Of a DNA stretch of 64,000 bases, positions 1-8,614 are shown piece after piece; position 1 is the stretch's first letter; every line of letters starts with the position of its first letter. This stretch comes from Streptomyces sp. NBC_01431 (lineage in GTDB: Bacteria; Actinomycetota; Actinomycetes; Streptomycetales; Streptomycetaceae), in NCBI RefSeq assembly GCF_036231355.1, contig NZ_CP109496.1, positions 1,922,001 to 1,986,000 on the forward strand, written 5' to 3'. Below the pieces are notes generated by a model. That model worked only from the letters and a program-made list of their open reading frames with translations. It had not been told where the DNA came from and ran no database searches. Both the position numbers and the translations under genes were made by a program.

Positions 1-2245
1 CCAGGACGTCGACCGGCATGGTCGGGGTGTCGAGGATGGTGGGGATCAGGTAGTCCGTGAAGGAGGGGTTGCGCACCTTCGCGGTCTTCGGGTCCACGAT
101 GATCTCTTCCATCACCGCGACGCCGAGGCCCTGGGTGGTACCACCCTGGATCTGGCCGACGACGGAGAGCATGTTGAGCGCCTTGCCGACGTCCTGGGCG
201 GTGGCCAGCTCGACGACTTTGACGAGGCCGAGCTCGGTGTCCACCTCGACCACCGCGCGGTGCGCGGCGAACGTGTACTGGACGTGGCCGTTGCCCTGGC
301 CGGTGACGAGGTCGAAGGCCTGGGTCGGGCGGTGCCGGAACTCCAGCTCGACGTCGATCTCCTCGCCCTCCAGGACGTCCGCCAGGTCGGCGAGTACCTC
401 ACCGCCGTCGGTGACGACCGTGCCGCCTTCGAGCAGCAGCTCGGCGGTGGCCCAGGCGGGGTGGTAGGAGCCGAACTTGCGGCGGCCGATCTCAAGCGCC
501 TTGGCGCGGACGGCCTCGCAGGTGTTCTTCACCGCGCCACCGGTCATGTACGTCTGCCGGGAGGCGGACGTCGAACCGGCGGAGCCGACCTGGGTGTCGG
601 CCGGGTGGATGGTCACCTGCGTGACGCCCAGCTCCGTACGGGCGATCTGGGCGTGCACGGTGACACCGCCCTGACCGACCTCCGCCATGGCCGTGTGGAC
701 CATCGCGACGGGCTCGCCGTTGATGACCTCAAGACGCACCCGGGCGGTCGAGTAGTCGTCGAAGCCCTCGGAGAAGCCGACGTTCTTGATGCCGACCGCG
801 TAGCCGACACCCCGTACGACACCCTCGCCGTGCGTGGTGTTGGACAGGCCGCCGGGCAGGGCGCGGACGTCCGCCTCCTCGCCGGCCACCAGCCACTGCT
901 GCTCGGGCGGCATCGGACGGGCCTTGACCCGGCGAAGGAGCTCGGCGACCGGGGCCGGCGAGTCGACGACCTGGCCGGTCGGCATGATCGAGCCCTGCTC
1001 CATGGCGTTGAGCTGGCGGAACTCGACCGGGTCCATGCCCAGCTTCGCCGCGACCTTGTCCATCTGGGCCTCGTAGGCGAAGCAGGCCTGGACCGCGCCG
1101 AAGCCGCGCATCGCGCCACAGGGCGGGTTGTTCGTGTAGAGCGCGATCGCCTCGATGTCGACGTCGTCGACGACGTACGGGCCGACGGAGAGCGAGGAGG
1201 CGTTGCCGACGACCGCCGGGGAGGCCGACGCGTAGGCGCCGCCGTCCAGGACGATCTTGCACTTCATGTGCGTGAGCTTGCCGTCCCTGGTGGCGCCGTG
1301 CTCGTAGGAGAGCTTCGCCGGGTGGCGGTGCACATGGCCGAAGAAGGACTCGAACCGGTTGTAGACGATCTTGACCGGCTTGCCCGTGCGCAGCGCCAGG
1401 AGGCAGGCGTGGATCTGCATCGAGATGTCCTCGCGGCCACCGAAGGCGCCGCCGACGCCGGAGAGCGTCATGCGGACCTTCTCCGGCGGCAGGCCCAGGA
1501 CCGGGGCGATCTGCTGGAGGTCCGAGTGCAGCCACTGGGTCGCGACGTAGAGGTCGACGCCGCCGTCCTCGGCGGGCACGGCGAGGCCGGACTCCGGGCC
1601 GAGGAAGGCCTGGTCCTGCATGCCGAAGGTGTACTCGCCCCTGACGATCACGTCGGCGCGCTTGGCGGCCTCGTCCGCGTTGCCGCGGATGATCGGCTGG
1701 CGGTGCACGATGTTCGGGTGCGGGACGTGACCGGCGTGGTGGTCGTCGCGGCCCTCGTGGATCAGCGGCGCGTCGGGGGCGAGGGCGGAGGCCTCGTCCG
1801 TGACGACCGGCAGCTCCCTGTAGTCGATCTTGATCTTGGCGGCCGCGCGGCGGGCGGTCTCCGGGTGGTCGGCGGCCACCAGGGCGACCGGCTCACCGTG
1901 GTGGCGGACCCGGCCGTGGGCCAGGACCGGGGTGTCCTGGATTTCGAGGCCGTAGTTCTTCGTCTTGGCCGGCAGGTCGTCGTAGGTGAGCACGGCGTAC
2001 ACACCGGGCATCGCGACGGCCTCGGAGATGTCGATGTTCTCGATCTCGGCGTGCGCCACCGTGGAGCGGAGCGTCTGGCCCCAGAGCATGTCCTCGTGCC
2101 ACATGTCCGAGGAGTAGGCGAACTCACCGGTGACCTTGAGGGTGCCGTCCGGGCGGAGCGTGGACTCGCCGATGCCGCCCTTGGTGTGCTTCTGGGTGAC
2201 GTTGGTCGGTGTACCGGCGGGTGCGGTGCGGGTTTTCTGCGCCAT
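1..2245 (-). CDS. xdhA: Xanthine dehydrogenase molybdopterin-binding subunit (3' end cut by window edge)
   Basis: Large subunit of the three-part molybdenum hydroxylase that oxidises hypoxanthine and xanthine to urate in purine catabolism; it holds the molybdopterin cofactor. The 748 codons present show the cofactor loops GGAFGG (about residue 265) and AMRGFG (about 375) and a TAQDVGKALN segment near 687. The last roughly 50 residues, which in this family carry the GVGEP loop with the catalytic glutamate, lie beyond the window. The ATG is 2 nt after the stop of the iron-sulfur subunit gene, so the genes are translationally coupled. Symbols follow E. coli usage (A = Mo, B = FAD, C = FeS). The divergent PucR gene is the likely regulator. 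Family assignment is firm; substrate is inferred from context. Confidence 0.93.
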   Translation of the reverse strand, partial: MAQKTRTAPAGTPTNVTQKHTKGGIGESTLRPDGTLKVTGEFAYSSDMWHEDMLWGQTLRSTVAHAEIENIDISEAVAMPGVYAVLTYDDLPAKTKNYGLEIQDTPVLAHGRVRHHGEPVALVAADHPETARRAAAKIKIDYRELPVVTDEASALAPDAPLIHEGRDDHHAGHVPHPNIVHRQPIIRGNADEAAKRADVIVRGEYTFGMQDQAFLGPESGLAVPAEDGGVDLYVATQWLHSDLQQIAPVLGLPPEKVRMTLSGVGGAFGGREDISMQIHACLLALRTGKPVKIVYNRFESFFGHVHRHPAKLSYEHGATRDGKLTHMKCKIVLDGGAYASASPAVVGNASSLSVGPYVVDDVDIEAIALYTNNPPCGAMRGFGAVQACFAYEAQMDKVAAKLGMDPVEFRQLNAMEQGSIMPTGQVVDSPAPVAELLRRVKARPMPPEQQWLVAGEEADVRALPGGLSNTTHGEGVVRGVGYAVGIKNVGFSEGFDDYSTARVRLEVINGEPVAMVHTAMAEVGQGGVTVHAQIARTELGVTQVTIHPADTQVGSAGSTSASRQTYMTGGAVKNTCEAVRAKALEIGRRKFGSYHPAWATAELLLEGGTVVTDGGEVLADLADVLEGEEIDVELEFRHRPTQAFDLVTGQGNGHVQYTFAAHRAVVEVDTELGLVKVVELATAQDVGKALNMLSVVGQIQGGTTQGLGVAVMEEIIVDPKTAKVRNPSFTDYLIPTILDTPTMPVDVL

Positions 2246-2247
2246 GA

Positions 2248-2868
2248 TCAGACCGCCTCTTCCTGACGGGCGGCCGCGAGGCGGACCGCGTCGAGGATCT
2301 TCTCGTAGCCGGTGCAGCGGCACAGGTTGCCGGAGAGCGCCTCGCGGATGTCCGCGTCGGACGGCTCGGGGTTGCGCTCCAGGAGCTCGTCCGCGGCGAC
2401 CAGGAGACCCGGGGTGCAGAAACCGCACTGCACGGCGCCGGCGTCGATGAACGCCTGCTGGATCGGGGCGAGCCCGCCCGCTTCACCAGTCTGGCTGCCC
2501 TGCGCCCGCGGGCGCAGCCCGCTGTTGGACGGCAGCGCCTGCCACTGCTTGGCGGCGTCCAGGCTGGTGCCGCAGGCGCCGGAGGCGCAGCCGGCGCCGG
2601 GGTGGGCGTCGGTGCGGTGGGCGGCGTAGTCGGCCAGCCCCTCGACCGTGACGACCTCGCGACCCTCGACCTGACCGGCCGCGACGAGGCAGGAACACAC
2701 CGGAACACCGTCGAGACGGACCGTGCAGGAACCGCACTCGCCCTGTTCACAGGCGTTCTTCGAACCCGGAAGACCCATGCGCTCGCGCAGGACGTAGAGG
2801 AGGCTCTCGCCCTCCCAGACGTCGTCGGCTTCCTGCTTGCGGCCATTGACCGTGAAATTGACGCGCAT
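2248..2868 (-). CDS. xdhC: Xanthine dehydrogenase [2Fe-2S] subunit
   Basis: Electron-transfer subunit of the xanthine dehydrogenase complex, with two [2Fe-2S] clusters. The first cluster motif is CEQGECGSC near residue 40 plus a later Cys; the second is CGFC near residue 140 and CRC near residue 177. The protein is 206 aa, longer than the usual 160-170 aa, because a low-complexity stretch rich in Ala, Gly and Ser and holding two extra Cys (GCASGACG) lies between the two cluster domains. The ATG at 2868 follows the FAD-subunit stop by 2 nt, and the molybdenum subunit starts 2 nt after this gene ends, so the three genes form one tightly coupled operon. Confidence 0.93.
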   Translation of the reverse strand: MRVNFTVNGRKQEADDVWEGESLLYVLRERMGLPGSKNACEQGECGSCTVRLDGVPVCSCLVAAGQVEGREVVTVEGLADYAAHRTDAHPGAGCASGACGTSLDAAKQWQALPSNSGLRPRAQGSQTGEAGGLAPIQQAFIDAGAVQCGFCTPGLLVAADELLERNPEPSDADIREALSGNLCRCTGYEKILDAVRLAAARQEEAV

Positions 2869-2870
2869 GG

Positions 2871-3764
2871 TTATGCCGCCCCTTCAAGCGTGCGGCCGTT
2901 GCCGCGGTACGACTCCCAGGTCCACATCAGCGTGCGGCGGGCCATGACGCCCACCGCGTGCCGGCGGTAGTTCGCGGTGCCGCGGACGTCGTCGATCGGG
3001 TTGCAGGCGCCGGACGCGAGGGTGGCGAACTCCTTGGCGACCGACGGGGTGATGATCTTGCCGTTGTCCCAGAAGCCACCCTCTTCGAGCGCCGCGTTCA
3101 GGAATTCCTCGGCCGCCTTGGCCCGAATGGGGGTCGGCGCGGCCGAGCCGATGCCGGTGCGCACCGTGCGGGTCTCGGGGTGCAGCGCCAGGCCGAACGC
3201 GCAGACCGCGATGACCATGGCGTTGCGGGTGCCGACCTTGGAGAACTGCTGAGGACCGTCCGCCTTGGGGATGCGGACGGCCTTGATCAGCTCGTCCGCC
3301 TGAAGGGCGTTGCGCTTCACACCCGTGTAGAACTCGTCGATCGGGATGAGCCGGACACCGCGCGCCTGCGACTCGACCTCGACGTCCGCGCCGGACGACA
3401 GCAGCGCCGGGTGGGCGTCGCCGGCCGGGGAGGCGCAGCCGAGGTTGCCGCCGACGCCACCGCGGTTACGGATCTGCGGGGAGGCGACGGTGTGCGAGGC
3501 GAGCGCCAGACCCGGCAGCTCGGCACGCAGGTTCTCCATGATCTGGGTGTACGAGACGGAGGGGCCGAGCCGGACGGTGTCCTCACCGATCTCCCACTGG
3601 CTCAACGCACCGATGCGGTTCAGGTCCAGGAGGTACTCCGGCCGGCGGTGGTCGAAGTTGATCTCGACCATGACGTCGGTACCGCCCGCGATGGGCACGG
3701 CGGTGGGGTGCTCCGCCTTGGCGGCGAGCGCCTCCTCCCAGCTGGAAGGGCGAAGGAAGTCCAT
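2871..3764 (-). CDS. xdhB: Xanthine dehydrogenase FAD-binding subunit
   Basis: FAD-binding subunit passing electrons from the iron-sulfur clusters to NAD+. It is 297 aa, normal for the CoxM/XdhB family. The FAD loops are AGGTD (about residue 27) and GGNLGCASPAGD (about 107). I chose ATG 3764, giving MDFLRPSSWEEAL, because an AGGAG-type ribosome site lies just upstream and the family begins with this motif; the frame stays open to 3845 but that extension looks non-coding. This is the first gene of the operon. The intergenic region up to 4024 must hold its promoter and that of the divergent PucR gene. Confidence 0.93.
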   Translation of the reverse strand: MDFLRPSSWEEALAAKAEHPTAVPIAGGTDVMVEINFDHRRPEYLLDLNRIGALSQWEIGEDTVRLGPSVSYTQIMENLRAELPGLALASHTVASPQIRNRGGVGGNLGCASPAGDAHPALLSSGADVEVESQARGVRLIPIDEFYTGVKRNALQADELIKAVRIPKADGPQQFSKVGTRNAMVIAVCAFGLALHPETRTVRTGIGSAAPTPIRAKAAEEFLNAALEEGGFWDNGKIITPSVAKEFATLASGACNPIDDVRGTANYRRHAVGVMARRTLMWTWESYRGNGRTLEGAA

Positions 3765-4024
3765 GAGTAGCTCTCCTCTCTCATCAATCGTGGTGGTTGG
3801 CGCGGGTCCCCGGGGAGGCGAGCCCTCGACATCTCGGTCGTTCATCTGCTGTTAACGCGTCGTGAAATCAGTACACAAGCCGGACTGCCACGGGTGCAGT
3901 CACCGAAACCATGAAGGAGTTGGCTGGTCTCCGCTCACGTCTTGTAGATTCGTATGAAAGGCGGTGCTCCGTTACCTCACCGCTTTCCAACGGCAACATC
4001 AAGACAGATCGGCGGCGACACGCG

Positions 4025-5695
4025 ATGCGGCTGCGCGCACTTCTGGAGACCGAGGCGCTGGGGCTGCGGCTGCTCGGCGGCGAGGACGAGCTGGACCGCA
4101 CGGTACGTGGGGTGATGACCACTGACCTGCGGGATCCCAGCCGCTACCTGGCGGGCGGCGAGCTCGTTCTGACGGGCCTCGCCTGGCGGCGGGACGCCGA
4201 AGATTCCGAGCCATTCGTACGCATCCTCGCGGGTGCCGGGGTGGCGGGCCTGGCGGCCGGCGAAGCCGAGCTGAGCGCGATCCCGGACGATCTCGTGATG
4301 GCTTGTTCTCGCCATCGCCTTCCGCTGTTCGCGGTCAACGAGTCGGTCGCGTTCGCAACGATCACCGAGCACGTGGTGCGCCAGGTGTCCGGCGAGCGGG
4401 CGGGCGACCTCGCCGCGGTCGTGGACCGCCACCGCAGGCTCATGACGTCCGGCCCGGCGGGCGGCGGCCCCGAGGTGGTCCTCGACCTGCTCGGCTCCGA
4501 CCTGGACCTGCGAGCCTGGGTGCTTTCCCCCACCGGCCGCCAGATCGCGGGCGTGGGCGACCCGCTCACCCCGGAGATCGGCGCCGCGCTCGCCGCCGAG
4601 CACCTGGGCGCGACCCGCACCGGCCGCCGGGGCCCGCACCGGGCCACGGTCGGCGGCGTGGCCTACTCGCTGTTCCCGATCCGCAACAACGGGCGCGGCG
4701 CCGCGCCCGCCGCCCGCGATGTACGCGAGACGGTGCTTTCGGACTGGCTGCTGGCCGTCGAGGCGGACGCGAGCGACTGGCCCGCCGCCCGGCTCGACCT
4801 GCTCCAGGGCGTCACCCAGCTGATCGCCGTGGAGCGCGACCGGCGCGACGCCGCCCGCGCGGTGCGCCGCAGGCTCGCCCAGGAGGTTCTGGAGCTGGTG
4901 CAGACCGGCGCCGCGCCCGCCGAGATCGCGGCCCGCCTCAGGGTCGCCGCCCCGGTGCTGCTGCCCGGCCTCGGCACCGCGCCGCACTGGCAGGTCGTGG
5001 TGGCCCGGGTGGACTGGGAACGCGACGGCGGCGCGGAGATCGAGGCCGGGCCGGTCGCCCAGTCGCTCCTGGAGGAGATCCTGGTCGACCCCGCGGTGGT
5101 CGGCACCGAGTCCTCGGACCGGATCGCGGTGGCCCACGCCGGTGACGAGGCGATCGCCCTGGTGCCGCTGCCCGCGCCCGCCCCCGAGGCCCCGGAGTCC
5201 GGCCTGCACGCCGACGCGCTGCTGGCCTCCGTACGCTCGCCGCTCTCGGCGGGCCTCGCCGACGACGGCCGCCTGACACTGGGTGTCAGCGCCGCGGTGC
5301 ACTCCGCGGAGGGGCTGCGCGGCGCCCTGGAGGAGGCCCGGCACGCCCGCCGGGTCGCGGCCGCCCGCCCCGGCCGGGTGTGCGCGGCCGGCCACCACGA
5401 GCTGGCCTCGCACGTGCTGCTGCTGCCGTTCGTGCCGGACGACGTGCGCCGCGCCTTCACGGCCCGCCTCCTCGACCCGCTGCGCGACTACGACCGCAGG
5501 CACCGGGCCGAGCTCATCCCGACCCTGGAGGCCTTCCTGGACTGCGACGGGTCGTGGACGCGATGTGCGACGCGGCTGCACCTCCACGTCAACACCCTGC
5601 GCTACCGGGTGGGCAGGATCGAGCAGTTGACGGGCCGTGACCTGTCCCGCCTTGAGGACAAGCTGGACTTCTTCCTGGCGCTTCGTATGAGCTGA
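4025..5695 (+). CDS. pucR: PucR-family transcriptional regulator
   Basis: Regulator of about 556 aa with the standard PucR layout: N-terminal purine-catabolism domain (about residues 1-125), a CdaR/GGDEF-like middle region, and a C-terminal HTH_30 domain near 500-553 with the typical HVNTLRYRVGRIEQLTGR segment and a C-terminal LRMS. Start placed at ATG 4025 (MRLRALLETEALGL), where family similarity begins; an upstream in-frame ATG at 3911 would add 38 unlikely residues. It is divergent from the xanthine dehydrogenase operon and so very probably controls it in response to purine or nitrogen status. The start lacks a strong ribosome site, so it is the least certain point. Confidence 0.9.
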   Translation: MRLRALLETEALGLRLLGGEDELDRTVRGVMTTDLRDPSRYLAGGELVLTGLAWRRDAEDSEPFVRILAGAGVAGLAAGEAELSAIPDDLVMACSRHRLPLFAVNESVAFATITEHVVRQVSGERAGDLAAVVDRHRRLMTSGPAGGGPEVVLDLLGSDLDLRAWVLSPTGRQIAGVGDPLTPEIGAALAAEHLGATRTGRRGPHRATVGGVAYSLFPIRNNGRGAAPAARDVRETVLSDWLLAVEADASDWPAARLDLLQGVTQLIAVERDRRDAARAVRRRLAQEVLELVQTGAAPAEIAARLRVAAPVLLPGLGTAPHWQVVVARVDWERDGGAEIEAGPVAQSLLEEILVDPAVVGTESSDRIAVAHAGDEAIALVPLPAPAPEAPESGLHADALLASVRSPLSAGLADDGRLTLGVSAAVHSAEGLRGALEEARHARRVAAARPGRVCAAGHHELASHVLLLPFVPDDVRRAFTARLLDPLRDYDRRHRAELIPTLEAFLDCDGSWTRCATRLHLHVNTLRYRVGRIEQLTGRDLSRLEDKLDFFLALRMS

Positions 5696-5822
5696 CAGTC
5701 GATTCCGGCCGGTGTCGGACGATTGTGAACTCATTCACGCACCCCCCTTGGCCCGGCGTGCCATTCCGTGTTGAGATGCGGACTTGACTCAGCAGCTCGA
5801 TGGCGCGCTCGGGGAGGGCAAC

Positions 5823-6605
5823 GTGGCGCACACCGCCATGTCTGGTTCCGGAACGACTGCAGATGACGGGGATCCGCTCCAGACCGCGGTATGGCGGCTG
5901 CGCTCGCGCGGCTGCTGGACGGACGCCGCCGCCCTGCTCGAACCGCACGCCGCCGCACCGGCCGGCGCACTCCAGCGCACCGCCCTGCTCACCGAGCGCT
6001 GCGTGTACACCGAGTCCGGCTGGGCGGAGGCGGACGAGGCGCTGCGCGCCGCCGAAGCCGTCGCCCGCAGCGACGAGGAGCGCGGCGCCGCCGCCAGCGA
6101 GCGCGGCTATCTCGCCTACGCCTCAACGCTGTTCGGGGTGCGTGACCGGGCCGACGAGGCCCGCTCGGCGCTCGGCCGGGCCGCCGCCCTGACCGCCCCC
6201 ACGGGACGCGGCCGGGCGCTCCTCGACTTCCGGCGCGGGCTACTGGCCGAGAACGTGGCCGACGCGCCCCAGGCCGCCCTCGCCGCCTACCGCCGCGCCC
6301 ACGAGGGCGCCGCCGCGCACGGCGACACCCTGCTGCTCTCCTTCACCTGGCGCCATCTGGCCGGACTCGCCCTGCGCGAGGGCGAGTTGACGCAGGCGCG
6401 GCACGGCTTCACCGAGTCCCTGCGCATCCGCGAGGAGCTCGGCTACCTGATCGGTACGGCTCCCGCCCTGGCCGCGCTCGCCGACACCGAGGAGGAGCCG
6501 GCCGCGACCCGTCTGCGCACGGAGGCGGCCCGCCTCGTACGCCTGCTCAAAGTACCGACGTGGCTGGCGGCCCGCCTGGAGACACCTCCCGCCACTGCGG
6601 TCTGA
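5823..6605 (+). CDS. Hypothetical protein with TPR-like helical repeats
   Basis: A 260-aa Ala/Arg-rich, all-helical protein. I see no enzyme motif. Pairs of helices such as RTALLTERCVYTESGWAEAD and a following EALRAAEAVARSDEE segment look like degenerate tetratricopeptide repeats, suggesting a scaffold role. GTG 5823 was chosen because GGGAGGG lies just upstream; a TTG at 5784 is possible but has no ribosome site. It sits between pucR (same strand, 127 bp upstream) and a convergent GntR gene. Function unknown. Confidence 0.7.
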   Translation: MAHTAMSGSGTTADDGDPLQTAVWRLRSRGCWTDAAALLEPHAAAPAGALQRTALLTERCVYTESGWAEADEALRAAEAVARSDEERGAAASERGYLAYASTLFGVRDRADEARSALGRAAALTAPTGRGRALLDFRRGLLAENVADAPQAALAAYRRAHEGAAAHGDTLLLSFTWRHLAGLALREGELTQARHGFTESLRIREELGYLIGTAPALAALADTEEEPAATRLRTEAARLVRLLKVPTWLAARLETPPATAV

Positions 6606-6695
6606 CGGTCTCTCAGGTGGGCTGAACCGGCTCCTGCCGCAAGGGAGTTGATTCGACCGATCGACGATCGGCGCCGGAGGTTCGGGCCCCGCCGC

Positions 6696-7442
6696 TCAGA
6701 GCGCGGACCCCGTGAAGTGCTCCCGTACCAGCGACTGGACGACGGTGAGGTCCCGGGCGCACAGCGCGTCGAGCAGGGCCAGGTGTTCGGCCGCGTCGGC
6801 GATCAGGTCGGCGCGGCGGGCGGCCGGCGCCGCCGTCAGCGGCCACTGCGAGCGCCGGTGCAGGTCGTCGGCGACCTGGACGAGCTGCTCGTTGCCCGCG
6901 AGGGCGAGGACCGCGCGGTGGAAGGCCCGGTCGCACTCCGCGTAGCCGGCCCGGTCGCCGGTCGCGGCGGCCGCGGTGGTGGCGTCGGCGAGCGGCCGCA
7001 GTTCGGCCCAGCGGCTCGCGGGAACGGTCCGGGCGAGCCGCAGCATCACCGGGACCTCGATCATGGCCCGTACCTCGGCGAGCTCCGCCAGTTCGCGCGG
7101 GCTGCGTTCGGTGACCCGGAAGCCCCGGTTCGGCACGACCTCGACGGCGCCCTCGATGCTCAGCTGCTGCATCGCCTCACGCACGGGCGTCGCCGAGACT
7201 CCGAGCCGCTCGGCGAGCACCGGCGCCGAGTACACCTCACCGGGCGCGAGTTCGCCGTCGACCAGGGCGGTGCGCAGCGCGGCCAGGACCTGGCCGCGCA
7301 CCGAATGGCGGTGGACGGTGCGCGGCGGGGGCGGCTCGCTGCGGGTGTGCTCGCCACAGCCGTCGCCGGCTCTGGCCTGTTCCGGGATGCGGGGTGCCCC
7401 GAACGGAGCCACCACCGCCTCGCGCACTCTGCTCTGCTGCAC
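6696..7442 (-). CDS. GntR-family (FadR/FCD) transcriptional regulator
   Basis: A 248-aa regulator. The winged helix covers about residues 45-110, with the hallmark PVLAERLGVSATPVREAMQQL and a GFRV wing. An all-helical FCD effector domain follows, with the conserved ECDRAFHRAVLALAGNEQL helix holding the metal/ligand-binding Asp and His. GTG 7442 has an AGGAGG ribosome site 5 nt upstream. It is divergent from a ferric-reductase-like gene, with an iron box between them, so the two may share regulation; the GntR effector cannot be predicted from sequence. Confidence 0.9.
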   Translation of the reverse strand: MQQSRVREAVVAPFGAPRIPEQARAGDGCGEHTRSEPPPPRTVHRHSVRGQVLAALRTALVDGELAPGEVYSAPVLAERLGVSATPVREAMQQLSIEGAVEVVPNRGFRVTERSPRELAELAEVRAMIEVPVMLRLARTVPASRWAELRPLADATTAAAATGDRAGYAECDRAFHRAVLALAGNEQLVQVADDLHRRSQWPLTAAPAARRADLIADAAEHLALLDALCARDLTVVQSLVREHFTGSAL

Positions 7443-7521
7443 CCCTGCCTCCTACGGCCGCGTCCGCCCCCCACAGACCATAGGCGGACAAAGCAGGAGT
7501 TCAAACATCGCCAACCTCCGC

Positions 7522-7540
7522 TAAGGTAAGGCTTACCTGT
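7522..7540. promoter_or_regulatory. Iron box (DmdR1/IdeR/DtxR-type operator)
   Basis: The 19-bp TAAGGTAAGGCTTACCTGT matches the actinobacterial iron-box consensus TTAGGTTAGGCTAACCTAA at 14 positions, including all of GG.NAGGCTNACCT. It lies about 25 bp before the start of the FhuF-like gene and about 80 bp from the GntR start, as expected for iron-dependent repression of the reductase. Confidence 0.85.
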
Positions 7541-7566
7541 TAACGATCGTGATTCGGTGGTCCCGC

Positions 7567-8415
7567 ATGACCGTCACCGCCCTGGTGCCCAGTCCCGCGC
7601 CGAGCCCCGTTCAGGGCTCCTATGCCCGCCTCGCCGAGGTGTTCCCCGCGCTGCGAATCAGGGAGCTGGCACCGGCGGAGCAGGCGCCGACGGGTGCGGG
7701 CTGGGTCGGGGCCGCTGAGCTCGCGGCGGGCGGCGCGGCCCTGGACGCCTTCCTGGCCTGGGACGACGCCCAGGTCCTGCGGGACTACGGACACCGGGCC
7801 CGCCCGGACGTCATCGCCTCCTTCGGCTTCCACCGCTACGCCTGGCCCGCCTGCCTCCTCGTGACGGCGCCGTGGTTTCTGGAGCGCCGGGTGCCGCGGG
7901 TGCCCGTCGCCGATGTGGCGTTCCAGCGGGCACGCGGCCGGATGGCCGTACGGGTGCGGGAGTTCGCCTGCCTGCCGGACGATCCGGCGGCCGGGCTGGC
8001 GGGTGCCCGCGTCGTACCGGACGAGGAAGCGCTGCGGGGCGAGGTGCGGGCCGCGGTGGCCGAGCACCTCGGGCCGGTGCTCGACGGCTTCGGTCCGCGC
8101 ATGCGGCGCGGCAAGCGGGCGCTGTGGGGCATGGCGACGGACGAGATCGTCGAAGGACTCTGGTACGTCGGCGCCCTGCTCGGCGAGGAGGCGCGCGCGA
8201 TGGCCGCACTCGACGCCCTGCTGCCCGGCACCGCCAAGCCGTACGTGGGCACGCCCGGCTTCCGGGAGCTGGCCGGGCCCGACGGGCGCCCGCTGCCGAC
8301 CCGGGACCGGGCCAGCTGCTGCCTCTTCTACACCGTGCGTCCCGAGGACACCTGTGTCACGTGTCCGCGCACTTGTGACGCCGATCGCGTGGCGAAGCTC
8401 AGCGCCGCCTCCTGA
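7567..8415 (+). CDS. FhuF-like siderophore-iron reductase, [2Fe-2S] protein
   Basis: A 282-aa protein of the FhuF/ferric-iron-reductase C-terminal family, which reduces ferric siderophores in the cytoplasm to release iron. The diagnostic end is present: Cys-Cys, ten residues, Cys-x2-Cys (CCLFYTVRPEDTCVTC at about residues 254-269), the unusual FhuF-type [2Fe-2S] ligand set. ATG 7567 chosen; a GTG at 7549 is also in frame. No ribosome site is obvious, so a leaderless or near-leaderless transcript is likely. An iron box directly upstream indicates repression under iron-replete conditions. Confidence 0.88.
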   Translation: MTVTALVPSPAPSPVQGSYARLAEVFPALRIRELAPAEQAPTGAGWVGAAELAAGGAALDAFLAWDDAQVLRDYGHRARPDVIASFGFHRYAWPACLLVTAPWFLERRVPRVPVADVAFQRARGRMAVRVREFACLPDDPAAGLAGARVVPDEEALRGEVRAAVAEHLGPVLDGFGPRMRRGKRALWGMATDEIVEGLWYVGALLGEEARAMAALDALLPGTAKPYVGTPGFRELAGPDGRPLPTRDRASCCLFYTVRPEDTCVTCPRTCDADRVAKLSAAS

Positions 8416-8614
8416 CTCGCGCGCCGCCCATCCGGGTGAATGCCGGTCGAACTCAACTCGCTTACTGGGCACGGCAGTTCGAGGAAATCACCCCTATCCG
8501 ACTGCCCTGGGCCTGTGTTGACGCCCTCTTGCCGCGAAAGCCCCCTGCCGTCCCGTACGACTGGAGCAGTATGGCGGCCGATACGCCCTAAGCGATTCAA
8601 GGGACTGACACGGC

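Noticed and set aside
260..2266. 668-aa plus-strand open frame over the xanthine dehydrogenase large subunit
   Set aside because: Shadow of the minus-strand gene, which runs off the window edge but has molybdopterin motifs.
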